Assembly: GCA_946886565.1 (NCBI GenBank)
Contig: CAMPIX010000036.1
Span: forward strand, 1-13,499
Reading direction: 5' to 3'
From: an uncultured Altererythrobacter sp.
Lineage (GTDB): Bacteria > Pseudomonadota > Alphaproteobacteria > Sphingomonadales > Sphingomonadaceae
DNA length: 13,499 bases
Shown here: piece after piece, positions 1 through 7,784 of the stretch
Position numbering within the stretch: the first letter of the stretch is position 1
Layout of the letters: each line of letters starts with the position of its first letter
The notes under the pieces: generated by a model
Told to the model about the DNA's origin: nothing
Seen by the model: the letters and a program-made list of their open reading frames with translations, nothing else
The model's database searches: none
Translations under genes and position numbers: made by a program

Positions 1-286
1 CCCAGTCGAGCGTCAGCCAGCGGCCCCAGCGGTCGATGAACGGCCGCATCCGGCGATAACCCCATTTGTTGCCGAGCCAGAACCAGGTGTAGTTGCCCGC
101 GGTGGAGCCCAATGTGCCGGCGAGCATCAGCGGCCAGAATTCCATCTCGCCCCGCGCCACCAATACCCCGCCGATGCCCATGATCACTTCGGACGGGATC
201 GGCGGAAAGACATTCTCGATCGCCATCAGCAATGCGATGCCGATGTAGCCGCCGAAGGCGATCGCCTCGATGATGAAATCCTGCAT
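1..286 (-). CDS. DedA-family membrane protein, N-terminal part (cut by the left edge)
   Basis: About 95 N-terminal residues are visible, starting MQDFIIEAIAFGGYIG; the rest lies beyond the window. The segment ENVFPPIPSEVIM (about residues 24-36) is the conserved signature of DedA/VTT-domain inner-membrane proteins, a family linked to lipid scrambling or undecaprenyl-phosphate recycling and to membrane-potential homeostasis. Hydrophobic stretches at about residues 4-21 and 50-73 fit re-entrant or transmembrane helices; G-N-Y-T-W-F-W-L-G (about 64-72) is also family-typical. The start follows the gshB stop by 23 nt on the same strand. No good Shine-Dalgarno sequence precedes it, so it may depend on translation coupled to gshB. 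The family is clear; which DedA paralogue and which substrate cannot be told from this fragment. Confidence 0.9.
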   Translation of the reverse strand, partial: MQDFIIEAIAFGGYIGIALLMAIENVFPPIPSEVIMGIGGVLVARGEMEFWPLMLAGTLGSTAGNYTWFWLGNKWGYRRMRPFIDRWGRWLTLDW

Positions 287-309
287 GGCGGGGTGAACGC
301 GCGAGAACG

Positions 310-1266
310 CTAGAGGTTCGCGTGCCGCGCCTCGATCGCACCCCAGATGCGGGCGGCGGTGTCGGTGCCGTTGAACCTGTCGATCGCCACGATGCCGGTC
401 GGGCTGGTGACGTTGCTCTCGGTCAGCCACTTGCCGCCGATCACGTCGATCCCGACGAACACGAGCCCGCGGCGCTTGAGCTCGGGGCCCATTGCCGCGC
501 AGATTTCCTCCTCGCGCGCGGTCAGCGTCGCCGCCTCTGCATGGCCACCTTGCGCCAGGTTCGAACGGAACTCACCTTCGCCCGGAAAACGATTGATCGC
601 GCCGGCGAATTCTCCGTCGACCAGCACGATGCGCTTGTCGCCTTCGGCCACTTCGGGAAGGAAAGGTTGGATCATATGCGGCTCGGGCCAGGTCTGATTG
701 AAGACCTCGGACAGTGCCGAGAGATTGGTGCCGTCGGCATCGATGCGGAAGATCGCCTTGCCGCCGTTGCCGTGGAGCGGCTTGACCACGACCGCGCCAT
801 GCTTCTGCTGGAAGGCGCGAATATCCTCCAACCGCCGCGCCACGAGCGTGGGCGGCATGAACCGCGCGTAGTCGAGCACGAACATCTTCTCGGGCGCGTT
901 CACCACCTCTCGCGGATCGTTGACCACCAGCGTCTCGCCCTTCAACCGGTCGAGCAGCAACGCCGCGCTGATATAGCCGAGATGGAATGGCGGGTCCTGC
1001 CGCATCAGCACGACGTCGATCTCGCTGCCGAGGTCGACCTTCGTTCGCCCGCTCTCCCAGCGGAAGTGATCGCCTTCGACGCGCTGGACCGAAACCTCGC
1101 GCGCCCAGGCGGTTATCCGCCCTTCTTCCCACGCAAGCGAGGCGACGTCATAGTGCCACACCCGATGCCCGCGCGCCTGCGCCGCCAGCATCAGCGCGAA
1201 CGACGAATCTCCCGCGATGTTGACGGTCTCGATCGGGTCCATCTGGACGGCGACGCGCAGGTTCAT
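310..1266 (-). CDS. gshB: Glutathione synthase
   Basis: Cytoplasmic ATP-grasp ligase that joins gamma-glutamylcysteine and glycine to make glutathione. The protein is 318 aa, close to the 315 aa of E. coli GshB. It starts MNLRVAVQMDPIETVNIAGDS, matching the conserved GshB N-terminus; the DSSFALMLAAQARGH stretch follows. The ATP-grasp part includes VNDPREVVNAPEKM, VVKPLHGNGGKAIFRI (nucleotide binding) and, near the C-terminus, N285-VTSPTGI, the family-typical magnesium/ATP-site motif; the residue before N285 is Ser, where Ile is usual. The start at 1266 is preferred over an upstream in-frame extension because homology begins exactly here and AGGAG lies just upstream, touching the yraN stop 10 nt away. 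It belongs to an rsmI-yraN-gshB(-dedA) run common in alphaproteobacteria. Identification is very secure. Confidence 0.96.
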   Translation of the reverse strand: MNLRVAVQMDPIETVNIAGDSSFALMLAAQARGHRVWHYDVASLAWEEGRITAWAREVSVQRVEGDHFRWESGRTKVDLGSEIDVVLMRQDPPFHLGYISAALLLDRLKGETLVVNDPREVVNAPEKMFVLDYARFMPPTLVARRLEDIRAFQQKHGAVVVKPLHGNGGKAIFRIDADGTNLSALSEVFNQTWPEPHMIQPFLPEVAEGDKRIVLVDGEFAGAINRFPGEGEFRSNLAQGGHAEAATLTAREEEICAAMGPELKRRGLVFVGIDVIGGKWLTESNVTSPTGIVAIDRFNGTDTAARIWGAIEARHANL

Positions 1267-1276
1267 TCGTGCTCCT

Positions 1277-1627
1277 CTAAGGCTGCCAGGCGTTGACGAT
1301 GTGGCGGGGGAAGCCGCCCGGCGCAAGGAGCAGCACGTCGATCCGGATATCCTCGCCGTCGGTCGCGTACTCGTGCGCCACCGCCTCGGCCGCGGCGGCG
1401 ACGCGGCTCAGCCGGTATTCGTCGATCGCATGATCGAGCTCGGCGGCGGACTTGCGCCACTTGACCTCGACGAAGGCGATCACCCCGCCGCGCTTGCACA
1501 CGAGGTCGATCTCGCCGAGCGGGGTCTTGCGTCGCCGGTCGAGCACGCGCCAGCCCTTCATCTGCAGCCACAGAGCCGCGCGCCCTTCCCCTTCGCGCCC
1601 CTGCCGCTCGGCGCGCTGGCGCTTCAC
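1277..1627 (-). CDS. yraN: YraN family protein (UPF0102), putative nuclease-fold protein
   Basis: A 116-aa basic cytoplasmic protein of the UPF0102 family. The family shows a restriction-endonuclease-like (PD-(D/E)XK) fold, but no firmly established role is known to me. Visible motifs are L-G-E39-I-D41-L-V and F-V-E54-V-K56, which line up with the D...ExK metal-binding pattern. The ExK is followed by W-R-K-S where R-x-R is commoner. The N-terminus is strongly basic (MKRQRAERQGREGEG). Its ATG overlaps the rsmI stop by 4 nt (ATGA), indicating translational coupling, and gshB starts 10 nt downstream. The rsmI-yraN pairing is conserved in many proteobacteria. Family assignment is secure, function is not. 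Confidence 0.92.
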   Translation of the reverse strand: MKRQRAERQGREGEGRAALWLQMKGWRVLDRRRKTPLGEIDLVCKRGGVIAFVEVKWRKSAAELDHAIDEYRLSRVAAAAEAVAHEYATDGEDIRIDVLLLAPGGFPRHIVNAWQP

Positions 1628-2472
1628 GCGCCGCGCAGCTCGAGCGCGCGGGCGTAGAGCGCCTTGCGGTCGTGCCCGGTCGCCTTGGCGACCTGCGCCG
1701 CCGCCTGCGAGGCCTTCGAGGTTTCAAGCGCCGCGCGTAGCAGCGCGTCGATATCGTGCTCGCCCGCCGGTTCGTCGCTCGCCGGGCCGATCAGCAGCAC
1801 GATCTCACCCTTGGGCGGATGCGCCGAATAGTGCGCGGCGAGCTCCGCGGCGCTGCCCCCACGGCATTCCTCGTGCAGCTTGGTCAGCTCGCGCGCGACC
1901 GCGATCTCGCGCCCGGGCAGCAGCGCGCCGATCGCCTCGAGCGACTTCACCAGCCGCGGCGCGGTCTCGTAGAAGATCGCGGTCGCATCGGCCCTGGCCG
2001 CCGCCTCCAGCGCCTCGCGCCGCGCCTTGTCCTTGTTCGGCAGGAAGCCTGCGAACAGGAAGCGGTCGTTGGGCAGGCCCGAGAGCGTCAGCCCCGCGAT
2101 CGCCGCGCAGGCGCCGGGCAGCGTGGTCACCGCGATCCCCTCGGCGCGCGCCTCGCGCACGAGGCGATAGCCGGGGTCCGACACCAGCGGCGTGCCCGCA
2201 TCGCTCACCAGCACGACCGCCTTGTCACGCATCGCGGCGAGGAGACGCGCGCGATCCTTCTCCCCCGCGTGATCGTCGTAGCGCCAGAGCGGTTTCGACA
2301 GCCCGAAGTGCTTCATCAGCTTGCCGGTGACGCGCGTGTCCTCGCAGGCCACCCCGTCGCATCGCGCCAGCGTCTCGGCTGCCCGCAGGGTTATATCGCC
2401 AAGATTGCCAATCGGGGTCGCGACTATATAGAGACCGGGCTGGAGAGGTTGGTGGGCCACCTCCGCATCCAT
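1624..2472 (-). CDS. rsmI: 16S rRNA (cytidine(1402)-2'-O)-methyltransferase
   Basis: SAM-dependent tetrapyrrole-methylase-fold enzyme that 2'-O-methylates C1402 in the decoding centre of 16S rRNA. From the chosen start the protein has 282 aa (family about 280-290). Hallmarks are GLYIVATPIGNLGDI (13-27), C43-EDTR47, and S90-DAGTPLVSDPG101, the glycine-rich loops of the active site, then LPGACAAIAGLTLSG and FAGFLPNK. I chose the ATG at 2472 (MDAEVAHQ). An upstream in-frame TTG at 2496 would add eight residues but abuts the divergent lpoA-like start and has no visible ribosome-binding site. No strong Shine-Dalgarno is seen before 2472 either, so the exact start is uncertain. First gene of the rsmI-yraN-gshB block; its promoter must overlap the 5' end of the divergent gene. 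Confidence 0.94.
   Translation of the reverse strand: MDAEVAHQPLQPGLYIVATPIGNLGDITLRAAETLARCDGVACEDTRVTGKLMKHFGLSKPLWRYDDHAGEKDRARLLAAMRDKAVVLVSDAGTPLVSDPGYRLVREARAEGIAVTTLPGACAAIAGLTLSGLPNDRFLFAGFLPNKDKARREALEAAARADATAIFYETAPRLVKSLEAIGALLPGREIAVARELTKLHEECRGGSAAELAAHYSAHPPKGEIVLLIGPASDEPAGEHDIDALLRAALETSKASQAAAQVAKATGHDRKALYARALELRGA
2405..2432 (+). promoter_or_regulatory. Candidate promoter of the lpoA-like gene, inside rsmI
   Basis: TTGCCA (2405-2410), a 16-nt spacer, then TATAGA (2427-2432) resemble sigma-70 -35 and -10 boxes. They lie on the plus strand within the 5' coding part of rsmI, about 65 nt upstream of the ATG at 2499, and are followed by GGGGAG (2485-2490) as ribosome-binding site. 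The same bases encode the conserved rsmI Y-I-V-A-T-P-I-G-N-L-G-D segment, so the match may be partly forced by coding. Judged by eye only. Confidence 0.35.
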
Positions 2473-2498
2473 GAACACGACGACGGGGAGCCGCAAGC

Positions 2499-3662
2499 AT
2501 GAAGCGTTGGAAACTGGATCGGCGGACGCTGGTCATCGCGGGGGCAAGCGCGCTCCTGGCGGGATGCCAGGTCATTCCCAAGGGGCCGACCACCTCCACC
2601 GCGCCCCGGCCCGAGCCGACCCCCGAACCCACCGAATCGGGTCTGCCGAGCGACGAGACCCGCCACCGCGTCGCGCTGCTGGTCCCGATGTCGGGCAACA
2701 ACGGCGCGGTCGGTCAGTCGATCGCCAACGCGACGACAATGGCCTTGCTCGACACCAGTGCGGACAATCTGCGCATCACCACTTACGACACCTCCGGCGG
2801 TGCGCGCGAGGCCGCCCGCCGCGCGATCGCCGATGGCAACAAGCTGATCCTCGGCCCGCTGATGGGTGAGAATGTCGGCCAGGTGCTTGCCGAAGCGCGG
2901 CCCGCCGATGTGCCGCTGATCTCGTTCTCGAACGACGTCACCGTTGCCGGGCCCGACGTCTTCATCATGGGTCACATTCCGGAACAGTCGATCGCGCGCA
3001 CCGTCGCCTACGCTACCAACCAGCGCGGGGCGGAGAATTTCGCCGCAATCGTGCCCGAAGGCGAGTACGGGCGTCGCGCCGAAGCGGCGCTGTCCACCGC
3101 GGTCGCGCGCGCCGGGGGCGAGATGATGGCGAGCGAGACGTACGCGCGCGGCAATACCTCGATCGTCAGCGCGGCCCAGCGGCTCGAACAGCAGGGCGGC
3201 TTCGATACCGTGTTGATCGCCGACGGCCCGCGCCTCGCCGCGCAGGCCGCAGGCGAGCTGCGCCCCGGCGGCGCCGGTTCCATCCAGATCATCGGGACCG
3301 AGCTATGGAGCGGAGAGAGCGCCGTCACCACTGCGGCCGCGCTGCGCGGCGCGCTATTCTCGGCGGTCTCGGACTCGCGGTTCAAGCGCTTCTCGGATAG
3401 CTATTCGAGCCGCTTCGGCTCGCAACCGTACCGCATCTCCACGCTGGGCTACGACGGGGTGCTGCTCGCGCTGCGCGTGGCGCAGGACTGGCGCACGGGC
3501 CGCAGCTTCCCCGCCTCGCAGCTTTACGACGAGGGCGGCTTTCTCGGTCTCGACGGGCCTTTCCGATTCGACCGCAGCGGCGTGATCCAGCGCGCGATGG
3601 AAGTGCGCGAGGTGCGCAACGGCGAAGTCGTGATCGTCTCGCCGGCTCCGACCAGCTTCTGA
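2499..3662 (+). CDS. Penicillin-binding protein activator, LpoA C-terminal type lipoprotein
   Basis: A 387-aa predicted outer-membrane lipoprotein. The signal sequence MKRWKLDRRTLVIAGASALL ends in lipobox L20-A-G-C23; Gln at +2 favours outer-membrane sorting. A Pro/Thr/Glu-rich linker (about 25-50) precedes a periplasmic-binding-protein-like domain beginning RVALLVPMSGNNGAVGQSI, with LILGPLMGENV, VPLISFSND and a late TLGYDGVLLAL segment. In gammaproteobacteria LpoA stimulates PBP1A from the outer membrane. This protein lacks the long N-terminal TPR part of E. coli LpoA (about 680 aa in total), as is usual for alphaproteobacterial members. It is divergent from rsmI, matching the E. coli lpoA/rsmI neighbourhood. 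The start is backed by GGGGAG eight bases upstream. The family call is strong; PBP1A activation here is inferred. Confidence 0.88.
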   Translation: MKRWKLDRRTLVIAGASALLAGCQVIPKGPTTSTAPRPEPTPEPTESGLPSDETRHRVALLVPMSGNNGAVGQSIANATTMALLDTSADNLRITTYDTSGGAREAARRAIADGNKLILGPLMGENVGQVLAEARPADVPLISFSNDVTVAGPDVFIMGHIPEQSIARTVAYATNQRGAENFAAIVPEGEYGRRAEAALSTAVARAGGEMMASETYARGNTSIVSAAQRLEQQGGFDTVLIADGPRLAAQAAGELRPGGAGSIQIIGTELWSGESAVTTAAALRGALFSAVSDSRFKRFSDSYSSRFGSQPYRISTLGYDGVLLALRVAQDWRTGRSFPASQLYDEGGFLGLDGPFRFDRSGVIQRAMEVREVRNGEVVIVSPAPTSF

Positions 3663-3689
3663 CGCTGACGATAACGCCCTCGCCCGGCC

Positions 3690-3719
3690 TTGAAGCGTCG
3701 CGAATCCGCGGCCTATAGT
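3690..3719 (+). promoter_or_regulatory. Candidate promoter of parE
   Basis: TTGAAG (3690-3695), an 18-nt spacer and TATAGT (3714-3719) form a good sigma-70-like pair in the 72-nt gap before parE. Transcription would start near 3726, only about nine bases before the ATG at 3735 and on top of the AGGGGG ribosome-binding sequence (3722-3727). The leader would be extremely short, so either the mRNA is nearly leaderless or the true start site lies elsewhere. Confidence 0.4.
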
Positions 3720-3734
3720 CCAGGGGGTCCAACC

Positions 3735-5711
3735 ATGCCTGACGACCTGTTTGCCGACACCCCCGCCTCGAGCGGAGACTACGACGCTTCCTCGATCGAA
3801 GTGCTCGAGGGGCTCGAGCCCGTGCGCCGCCGCCCGGGCATGTACATCGGCGGGACCGACGAGCGCGCGCTGCACCACCTCGCCGCCGAAGTGCTCGACA
3901 ACGCGATGGACGAGGCGGTCGCGGGCCATGCGACACGGATCGAGGTCAGCCTCGAGGAAGGCAACCGCATCTCGATCGCCGACAACGGCCGCGGGATGCC
4001 GGTGGCCGAGCATCCCAAGTTTCCGGGCAAATCGACGCTCGAGGTGATCCTCGGCACGCTGCACTCGGGCGGCAAGTTCTCGGGCAAGGCCTACGCCACC
4101 AGCGGCGGTCTCCACGGCGTCGGCGTCAGCGTGGTGAACGCGCTGTCGAGCCACACCCGCGTCGAGGTCGCGCGCGACCGCCAGCTTTATGCGCAGGAAT
4201 TCTCCCGCGGGGTGACGCAAGGCAGGCTGCAGGAACTCGGACCCACGCCGAACCGGCGCGGTACCACCGTGGCCTTCACCCCCGACACCGAGATCTTCGG
4301 CGACCGCCAGTTCAGCCCCAAGCGGCTGTACAAGCTCGCGCGCTCGAAGGCCTACCTGTTCGCCGGGGTCGAAATCCGCTGGAAATGCGCACCATCGCTC
4401 GCGAGCGAGGAGGTTCCGGCCGAAGCGGTGTTCAAATTCCCCGGCGGCCTCGCCGACCATCTCGCCGAACAGGTCGAGGGGCGCGAGTGCGTCACCAGCA
4501 AGCCCTTCACCGGCACGCAGGACTTCGCCGACGAACAGGGCCGCGCCGAATGGGCGATCGCCTGGCCGCTTTGGTCCGACGGCTCGACGAGCTGGTACTG
4601 CAACACCGTGCCCACCCCCGACGGCGGCACCCACGAGCAGGGCCTTCGTGCCGCGCTCACCAAAGGCTTGCGCGCGTTCGGCGAACTGGTCGGGCAGAAG
4701 AAGGCGAAGGACATCTCGGCCGACGACGTGATGACCGGCGCCGAGATCATGCTCAGCGTCTTCATCCGCGAGCCGCAGTTCCAGAGCCAGACCAAGGATC
4801 GCCTGACCAGCCCCGAAGCCGCGCGCCTGGTCGAGAACGCGGTGCGCGACCACTTCGACCACTTCCTCGCCGACAACATGGAGCGCGGTCGCGCGCTGCT
4901 CGGCGCGGTGATGGAGCGGATGGACGAGCGCCTCAAGCGCAAGGCCGAGCGCGAGATCAAGCGCAAGACCGCGACCAATGCCAAGAAGCTGCGCCTGCCC
5001 GGCAAGCTCACCGATTGCAGCGGCGAGGGAGACGGCGAGACCGAGTTGTTCATCGTCGAGGGCGACAGCGCGGGCGGCAGCGCCAAGCAGGCGCGCAACC
5101 GCAAGACCCAGGCGATCCTGCCGATCCGCGGCAAGATCCTCAACGTCGCCAGCGCCAGCGCGGACAAGATCCGCGCCAACAGCGAGATCGCCGACCTCAC
5201 GCTCGCTATGGGCTGCGGCTCCCGCAAGGACTGCGATCCCGAGGCGCTGCGCTACGACCGCATCGTCATCATGACCGACGCCGACGTCGACGGCGCGCAT
5301 ATCGCGACGCTGCTGATGACGTTCTTCTTCCAGGAAATGCCCGAAGTGGTCCGGCGCGGACACCTGTTCCTCGCACAGCCCCCGCTCTACCGCCTGACCG
5401 CGGGCAAGGAGAGCGTCTACGCCCGCGACGACGCGCACCGCGCCGAGCTGGAGGCGACGCTGTTCAAGGGCAAGAAGGTCGAGGTCGCGCGCTTCAAGGG
5501 CCTCGGCGAGATGAACCCGGCGCAGCTGCGCGAAACCACGATGAACCCGGAAAGCCGCAGCCTGATCCGCATCACCCTGCCCGCCGAGCACGAGCAGCGC
5601 CACGCGGTGAAGGAGCTGGTCGACCAGCTCATGGGCCGCAACCCCGAGCACCGATTCAACTTCATCCAGAACCGCGCCGGCGAGTTCGACCGCGAGATGA
5701 TCGACGCCTGA
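3735..5711 (+). CDS. parE: DNA topoisomerase IV subunit B
   Basis: ATPase/TOPRIM subunit of topoisomerase IV, which with ParC decatenates daughter chromosomes. The protein has 658 aa. GHKL ATPase: N56 in LDNAMDEA, D83-NGRGMP, S123-GGLHGVG. The transducer region carries Q352-TKDRL; the QTKDRL form and the absence of the long GyrB insertion point to ParE rather than GyrB. TOPRIM: E442-GDSAGG, then D515-A-D517-V-D519-GAH, followed by RFKGLGEMNPAQL. The ATG at 3735 (MPDDLFAD) is preferred over an in-frame TTG at 3690 because AGGGGG sits seven bases upstream and the 3690 TTG overlaps a likely -35 box. The gene stands alone on the plus strand, 72 nt after the lpoA-like gene; parC is not in the window. 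Very secure. Confidence 0.96.
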   Translation: MPDDLFADTPASSGDYDASSIEVLEGLEPVRRRPGMYIGGTDERALHHLAAEVLDNAMDEAVAGHATRIEVSLEEGNRISIADNGRGMPVAEHPKFPGKSTLEVILGTLHSGGKFSGKAYATSGGLHGVGVSVVNALSSHTRVEVARDRQLYAQEFSRGVTQGRLQELGPTPNRRGTTVAFTPDTEIFGDRQFSPKRLYKLARSKAYLFAGVEIRWKCAPSLASEEVPAEAVFKFPGGLADHLAEQVEGRECVTSKPFTGTQDFADEQGRAEWAIAWPLWSDGSTSWYCNTVPTPDGGTHEQGLRAALTKGLRAFGELVGQKKAKDISADDVMTGAEIMLSVFIREPQFQSQTKDRLTSPEAARLVENAVRDHFDHFLADNMERGRALLGAVMERMDERLKRKAEREIKRKTATNAKKLRLPGKLTDCSGEGDGETELFIVEGDSAGGSAKQARNRKTQAILPIRGKILNVASASADKIRANSEIADLTLAMGCGSRKDCDPEALRYDRIVIMTDADVDGAHIATLLMTFFFQEMPEVVRRGHLFLAQPPLYRLTAGKESVYARDDAHRAELEATLFKGKKVEVARFKGLGEMNPAQLRETTMNPESRSLIRITLPAEHEQRHAVKELVDQLMGRNPEHRFNFIQNRAGEFDREMIDA

Positions 5712-5779
5712 TCCGGGGGTTGTTCGACGCCTCTTGGTGATGTAGCGATTTAATACACCGCTGCACCCAGGAGTTCGTC

Positions 5780-6874
5780 ATGCCTTCCCGTCTGATCGCC
5801 GCCGCTTGCCTGGCCTTCGCAGGGACTGCCATCCCCGCCGCAGCGGGCGAGGCCACCCCGGCAGCGCAGGCGGTCGAGATCGCGGATGCAGCCGTGCGCG
5901 AACCGAAAACCGAAGTGCTGGTGCTCGGCACCCCGCATCTGTCGGCCCTGCCCGAAGGGACCGACCCGGTGCTGTTCGAGCCGGTGCTCGACAGGCTCGC
6001 CGCGTGGAAGCCCGAGCTGATCGCGATCGAGGCGATCGGCGGCGCACAATGCGATTATCTGCGCGCCTTCGCCTTCGCCTACGAGGGCACGGCGCAGACC
6101 TATTGCTTCGATGCGGCGCCCGCGCGGCGCGCACTCGGTCTCGACCAGGCCGGCGCCGAGAAAGCCATCGCCGAACTGCTTGCCGAGCCGCGTTCCGAGC
6201 GCCCACCGGCCGAACGCCGCCGCCTCGCCGCGCTGTTCCTCGCCGCGGGCGACCGAACTTCGGCAATGGTGCAGTGGCTGCGCCTTCCCGAAGCCGAGCG
6301 CCGCCCCGATGCGGTTCTGACCGAGGAACTGGCGGAAGCGCTCGCACCACGCAAGCGCCTGACCGAAAACGTCGCGATTGCCGCCAGGCTTGCTGCGCGG
6401 CTCGGGCTCGAGCGCGTCCATCCGGTCGACGATCACACCGGCGATCGCGCAACCGGCCCGAATACCGAGGCTTTTGCGGAGGCACTGCCGCGCATCTGGG
6501 ACAACCAGTGGGCGAACGCCTACCGCCAGCTCGGCGACGAGTGGATCGCCCGGCTGGGTGATGCTCCCTCGCCCACCGCTGTGATCGAAGGCTATATCGA
6601 CTACAATTCGCCCGAGACGGCCGAGCTGGTGGTGCGCGGCGACTTCGGCGCCGCCGCGGCCGACGACAGCCCGGCCAAGATTGGGCGCCGCTATCTCGCC
6701 TATTGGGAAACCCGCAACCTGCGCATGGTGGCGAACATCCGCGAAGCCGCCGGACCGCACCCCGGCATCCGCGTGCTCGCCGTGGTCGGCGCCTCGCACA
6801 AGCCGTACTACGAGCGCTACCTCGGCATGCTCAGCGAAATGCGGGTGGTCGATGCGGAGGCGGTGCTGCGCTAG
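5780..6874 (+). CDS. Secreted GxxH-motif protein, DUF5694-like (TraB/Tiki-type candidate)
   Basis: A 364-aa protein with a Sec signal peptide (MPSRLIAAACLAFAGTAIPAAA, cleavage about A22/G23), so it is probably periplasmic. Two GxxH motifs are seen: G50-T-P-H53 in VLVLGTPHLS and G337-A-S-H340 in VVGASHKPYYERYLG. There is also an acidic I-A-I-E-A-I segment about 30 residues after the first. This arrangement recalls the TraB/PrgY/Tiki/ChaN superfamily, in which the His and Glu residues can bind metal, and resembles what I know of DUF5694. The part before the second motif, YWETRNLRMVANIREA, is also typical of this group. The middle (about 120-200) is a charged helical region without a recognised motif. 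AGGAG lies seven bases before the ATG. It ends in a shared CTAG with the convergent hydrolase gene. Substrate and activity are unknown. Confidence 0.62.
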   Translation: MPSRLIAAACLAFAGTAIPAAAGEATPAAQAVEIADAAVREPKTEVLVLGTPHLSALPEGTDPVLFEPVLDRLAAWKPELIAIEAIGGAQCDYLRAFAFAYEGTAQTYCFDAAPARRALGLDQAGAEKAIAELLAEPRSERPPAERRRLAALFLAAGDRTSAMVQWLRLPEAERRPDAVLTEELAEALAPRKRLTENVAIAARLAARLGLERVHPVDDHTGDRATGPNTEAFAEALPRIWDNQWANAYRQLGDEWIARLGDAPSPTAVIEGYIDYNSPETAELVVRGDFGAAAADDSPAKIGRRYLAYWETRNLRMVANIREAAGPHPGIRVLAVVGASHKPYYERYLGMLSEMRVVDAEAVLR

Positions 6875-7644
6875 CCGGCGCTCGGCAAGTAACGCTGCGC
6901 CCAGGCCGCGATCACGTCAGCGGCGAAGCGGGCATCGTTCTCGTCGAGCAGCAGGTGATCGGCATCGTCGAGGCTGACGAAGCTCTTGGGATGCATCGCG
7001 GCTTCGAAAAGCGTGGAGGCGTTCTCCACCCCGACAACGTCGTCGGTCGGCGAGTGGCAGATCATCAGCGGCTCGCGCAGCTTTGCGACCGCGGCGAGCA
7101 GGTCGGCCTCGCGCGTGCGCTCGATGAATTCGCTCTCGAGCGTGAAGGTTCGCCCGCCGATCGTCACCTTCCCCGTGCCGTCGCGCTCGATCGCCGCGAG
7201 GTCGCCCTTGATGTTGCCGAGCACGTGCGGAACGTCGGCCGGCGCGCCGATCGTGGCGATCGCGGCGACGCGGTCCTCGCCGATCCGCCTCGCCGCCGCC
7301 AGCACCGCCGCTCCGCCGAGGCTGTGGCCGACGAGCAGCAGACGGCCGCCGTATTTGTCGTGCATCGCCTCGGCCGCTGCGATCACGTCGGCGACATCCT
7401 GCGCGAAGCCCGCCTCGCCGAATTCGCCTCCGCTGTCGCCCAACCCGGTGAAATCGAAGCGCAGGCAGGCGAAGCCGTGGCTTGCCAGCGCGCGCGCGAC
7501 CGCCACCGCCGCCTTGCTCTGCCGCGTGCATGTGAAGCAATGCGCATAGACCGCGGCACCCTTTGCCTCGCCGTCGGGAAGTTCGATCGATCCGGCGAGC
7601 TCGTGGCCGGCCTCGGTCGCGAAAGTCAGGTTTTCGGTCGGCAT
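6871..7644 (-). CDS. Alpha/beta hydrolase, like the hydrolase half of hydrolase-OsmC fusions
   Basis: A 257-aa cytoplasmic serine hydrolase without a signal peptide. The nucleophile elbow is G106-H-S108-L-G-G; D201/D202 in HSPTDD and H230 in DDADHLLLD complete the likely triad. AHCFTCTRQSKAA (34-46) and RFDFTGLGDSGGEFG (62-76) are characteristic of the N-terminal half of bifunctional alpha/beta hydrolase/OsmC proteins of about 400 aa. The protein ends at AWAQRYLPSAG, where that family normally continues into the OsmC peroxidase domain, so the second domain is absent here. The start at 7644 (MPTENLTF) is supported by AGAGGAG five bases upstream; a longer in-frame extension to 7845 has no homology and runs into the divergent gene. 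Convergent with the GxxH protein, sharing the 4-nt CTAG that gives both stop codons. Substrate unknown. Confidence 0.86.
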   Translation of the reverse strand: MPTENLTFATEAGHELAGSIELPDGEAKGAAVYAHCFTCTRQSKAAVAVARALASHGFACLRFDFTGLGDSGGEFGEAGFAQDVADVIAAAEAMHDKYGGRLLLVGHSLGGAAVLAAARRIGEDRVAAIATIGAPADVPHVLGNIKGDLAAIERDGTGKVTIGGRTFTLESEFIERTREADLLAAVAKLREPLMICHSPTDDVVGVENASTLFEAAMHPKSFVSLDDADHLLLDENDARFAADVIAAWAQRYLPSAG

Positions 7645-7730
7645 CGGATCTCCTCTGGTTCCCCGGACTGATAGCAAGGCGAGCGGTAATGCGAAAAGTT
7701 TCGCGCCGGCACCCGAAATCCGCGCGCACC

Positions 7731-7759
7731 TCGACGCGCTAGCCTGAACCCGCAATAGT
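7731..7759 (+). promoter_or_regulatory. Weak candidate promoter of the serine hydrolase gene
   Basis: TCGACG (7731-7736), 17 nt, then AATAGT (7754-7759), with GGAGG (7772-7776) and the ATG at 7785 in suitable positions. The -35 matches the consensus at only four of six bases. It sits in the 140-nt divergent region shared with the alpha/beta hydrolase gene, in which I found no convincing minus-strand promoter. Confidence 0.25.
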
Positions 7760-7784
7760 CCCTGGCAGACTGGAGGAAACGCCC

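Noticed and set aside
322..1296. Plus-strand frames over gshB
   Set aside because: Antisense to a well-identified glutathione synthase; no motifs of their own.
3354..5651. Very long minus-strand open frame (765 codons) opposite parE
   Set aside because: It is antisense to a certain parE gene. Its His/Asp/Leu/Ala/Arg-rich, low-complexity translation is the usual shadow of GC-rich coding DNA.
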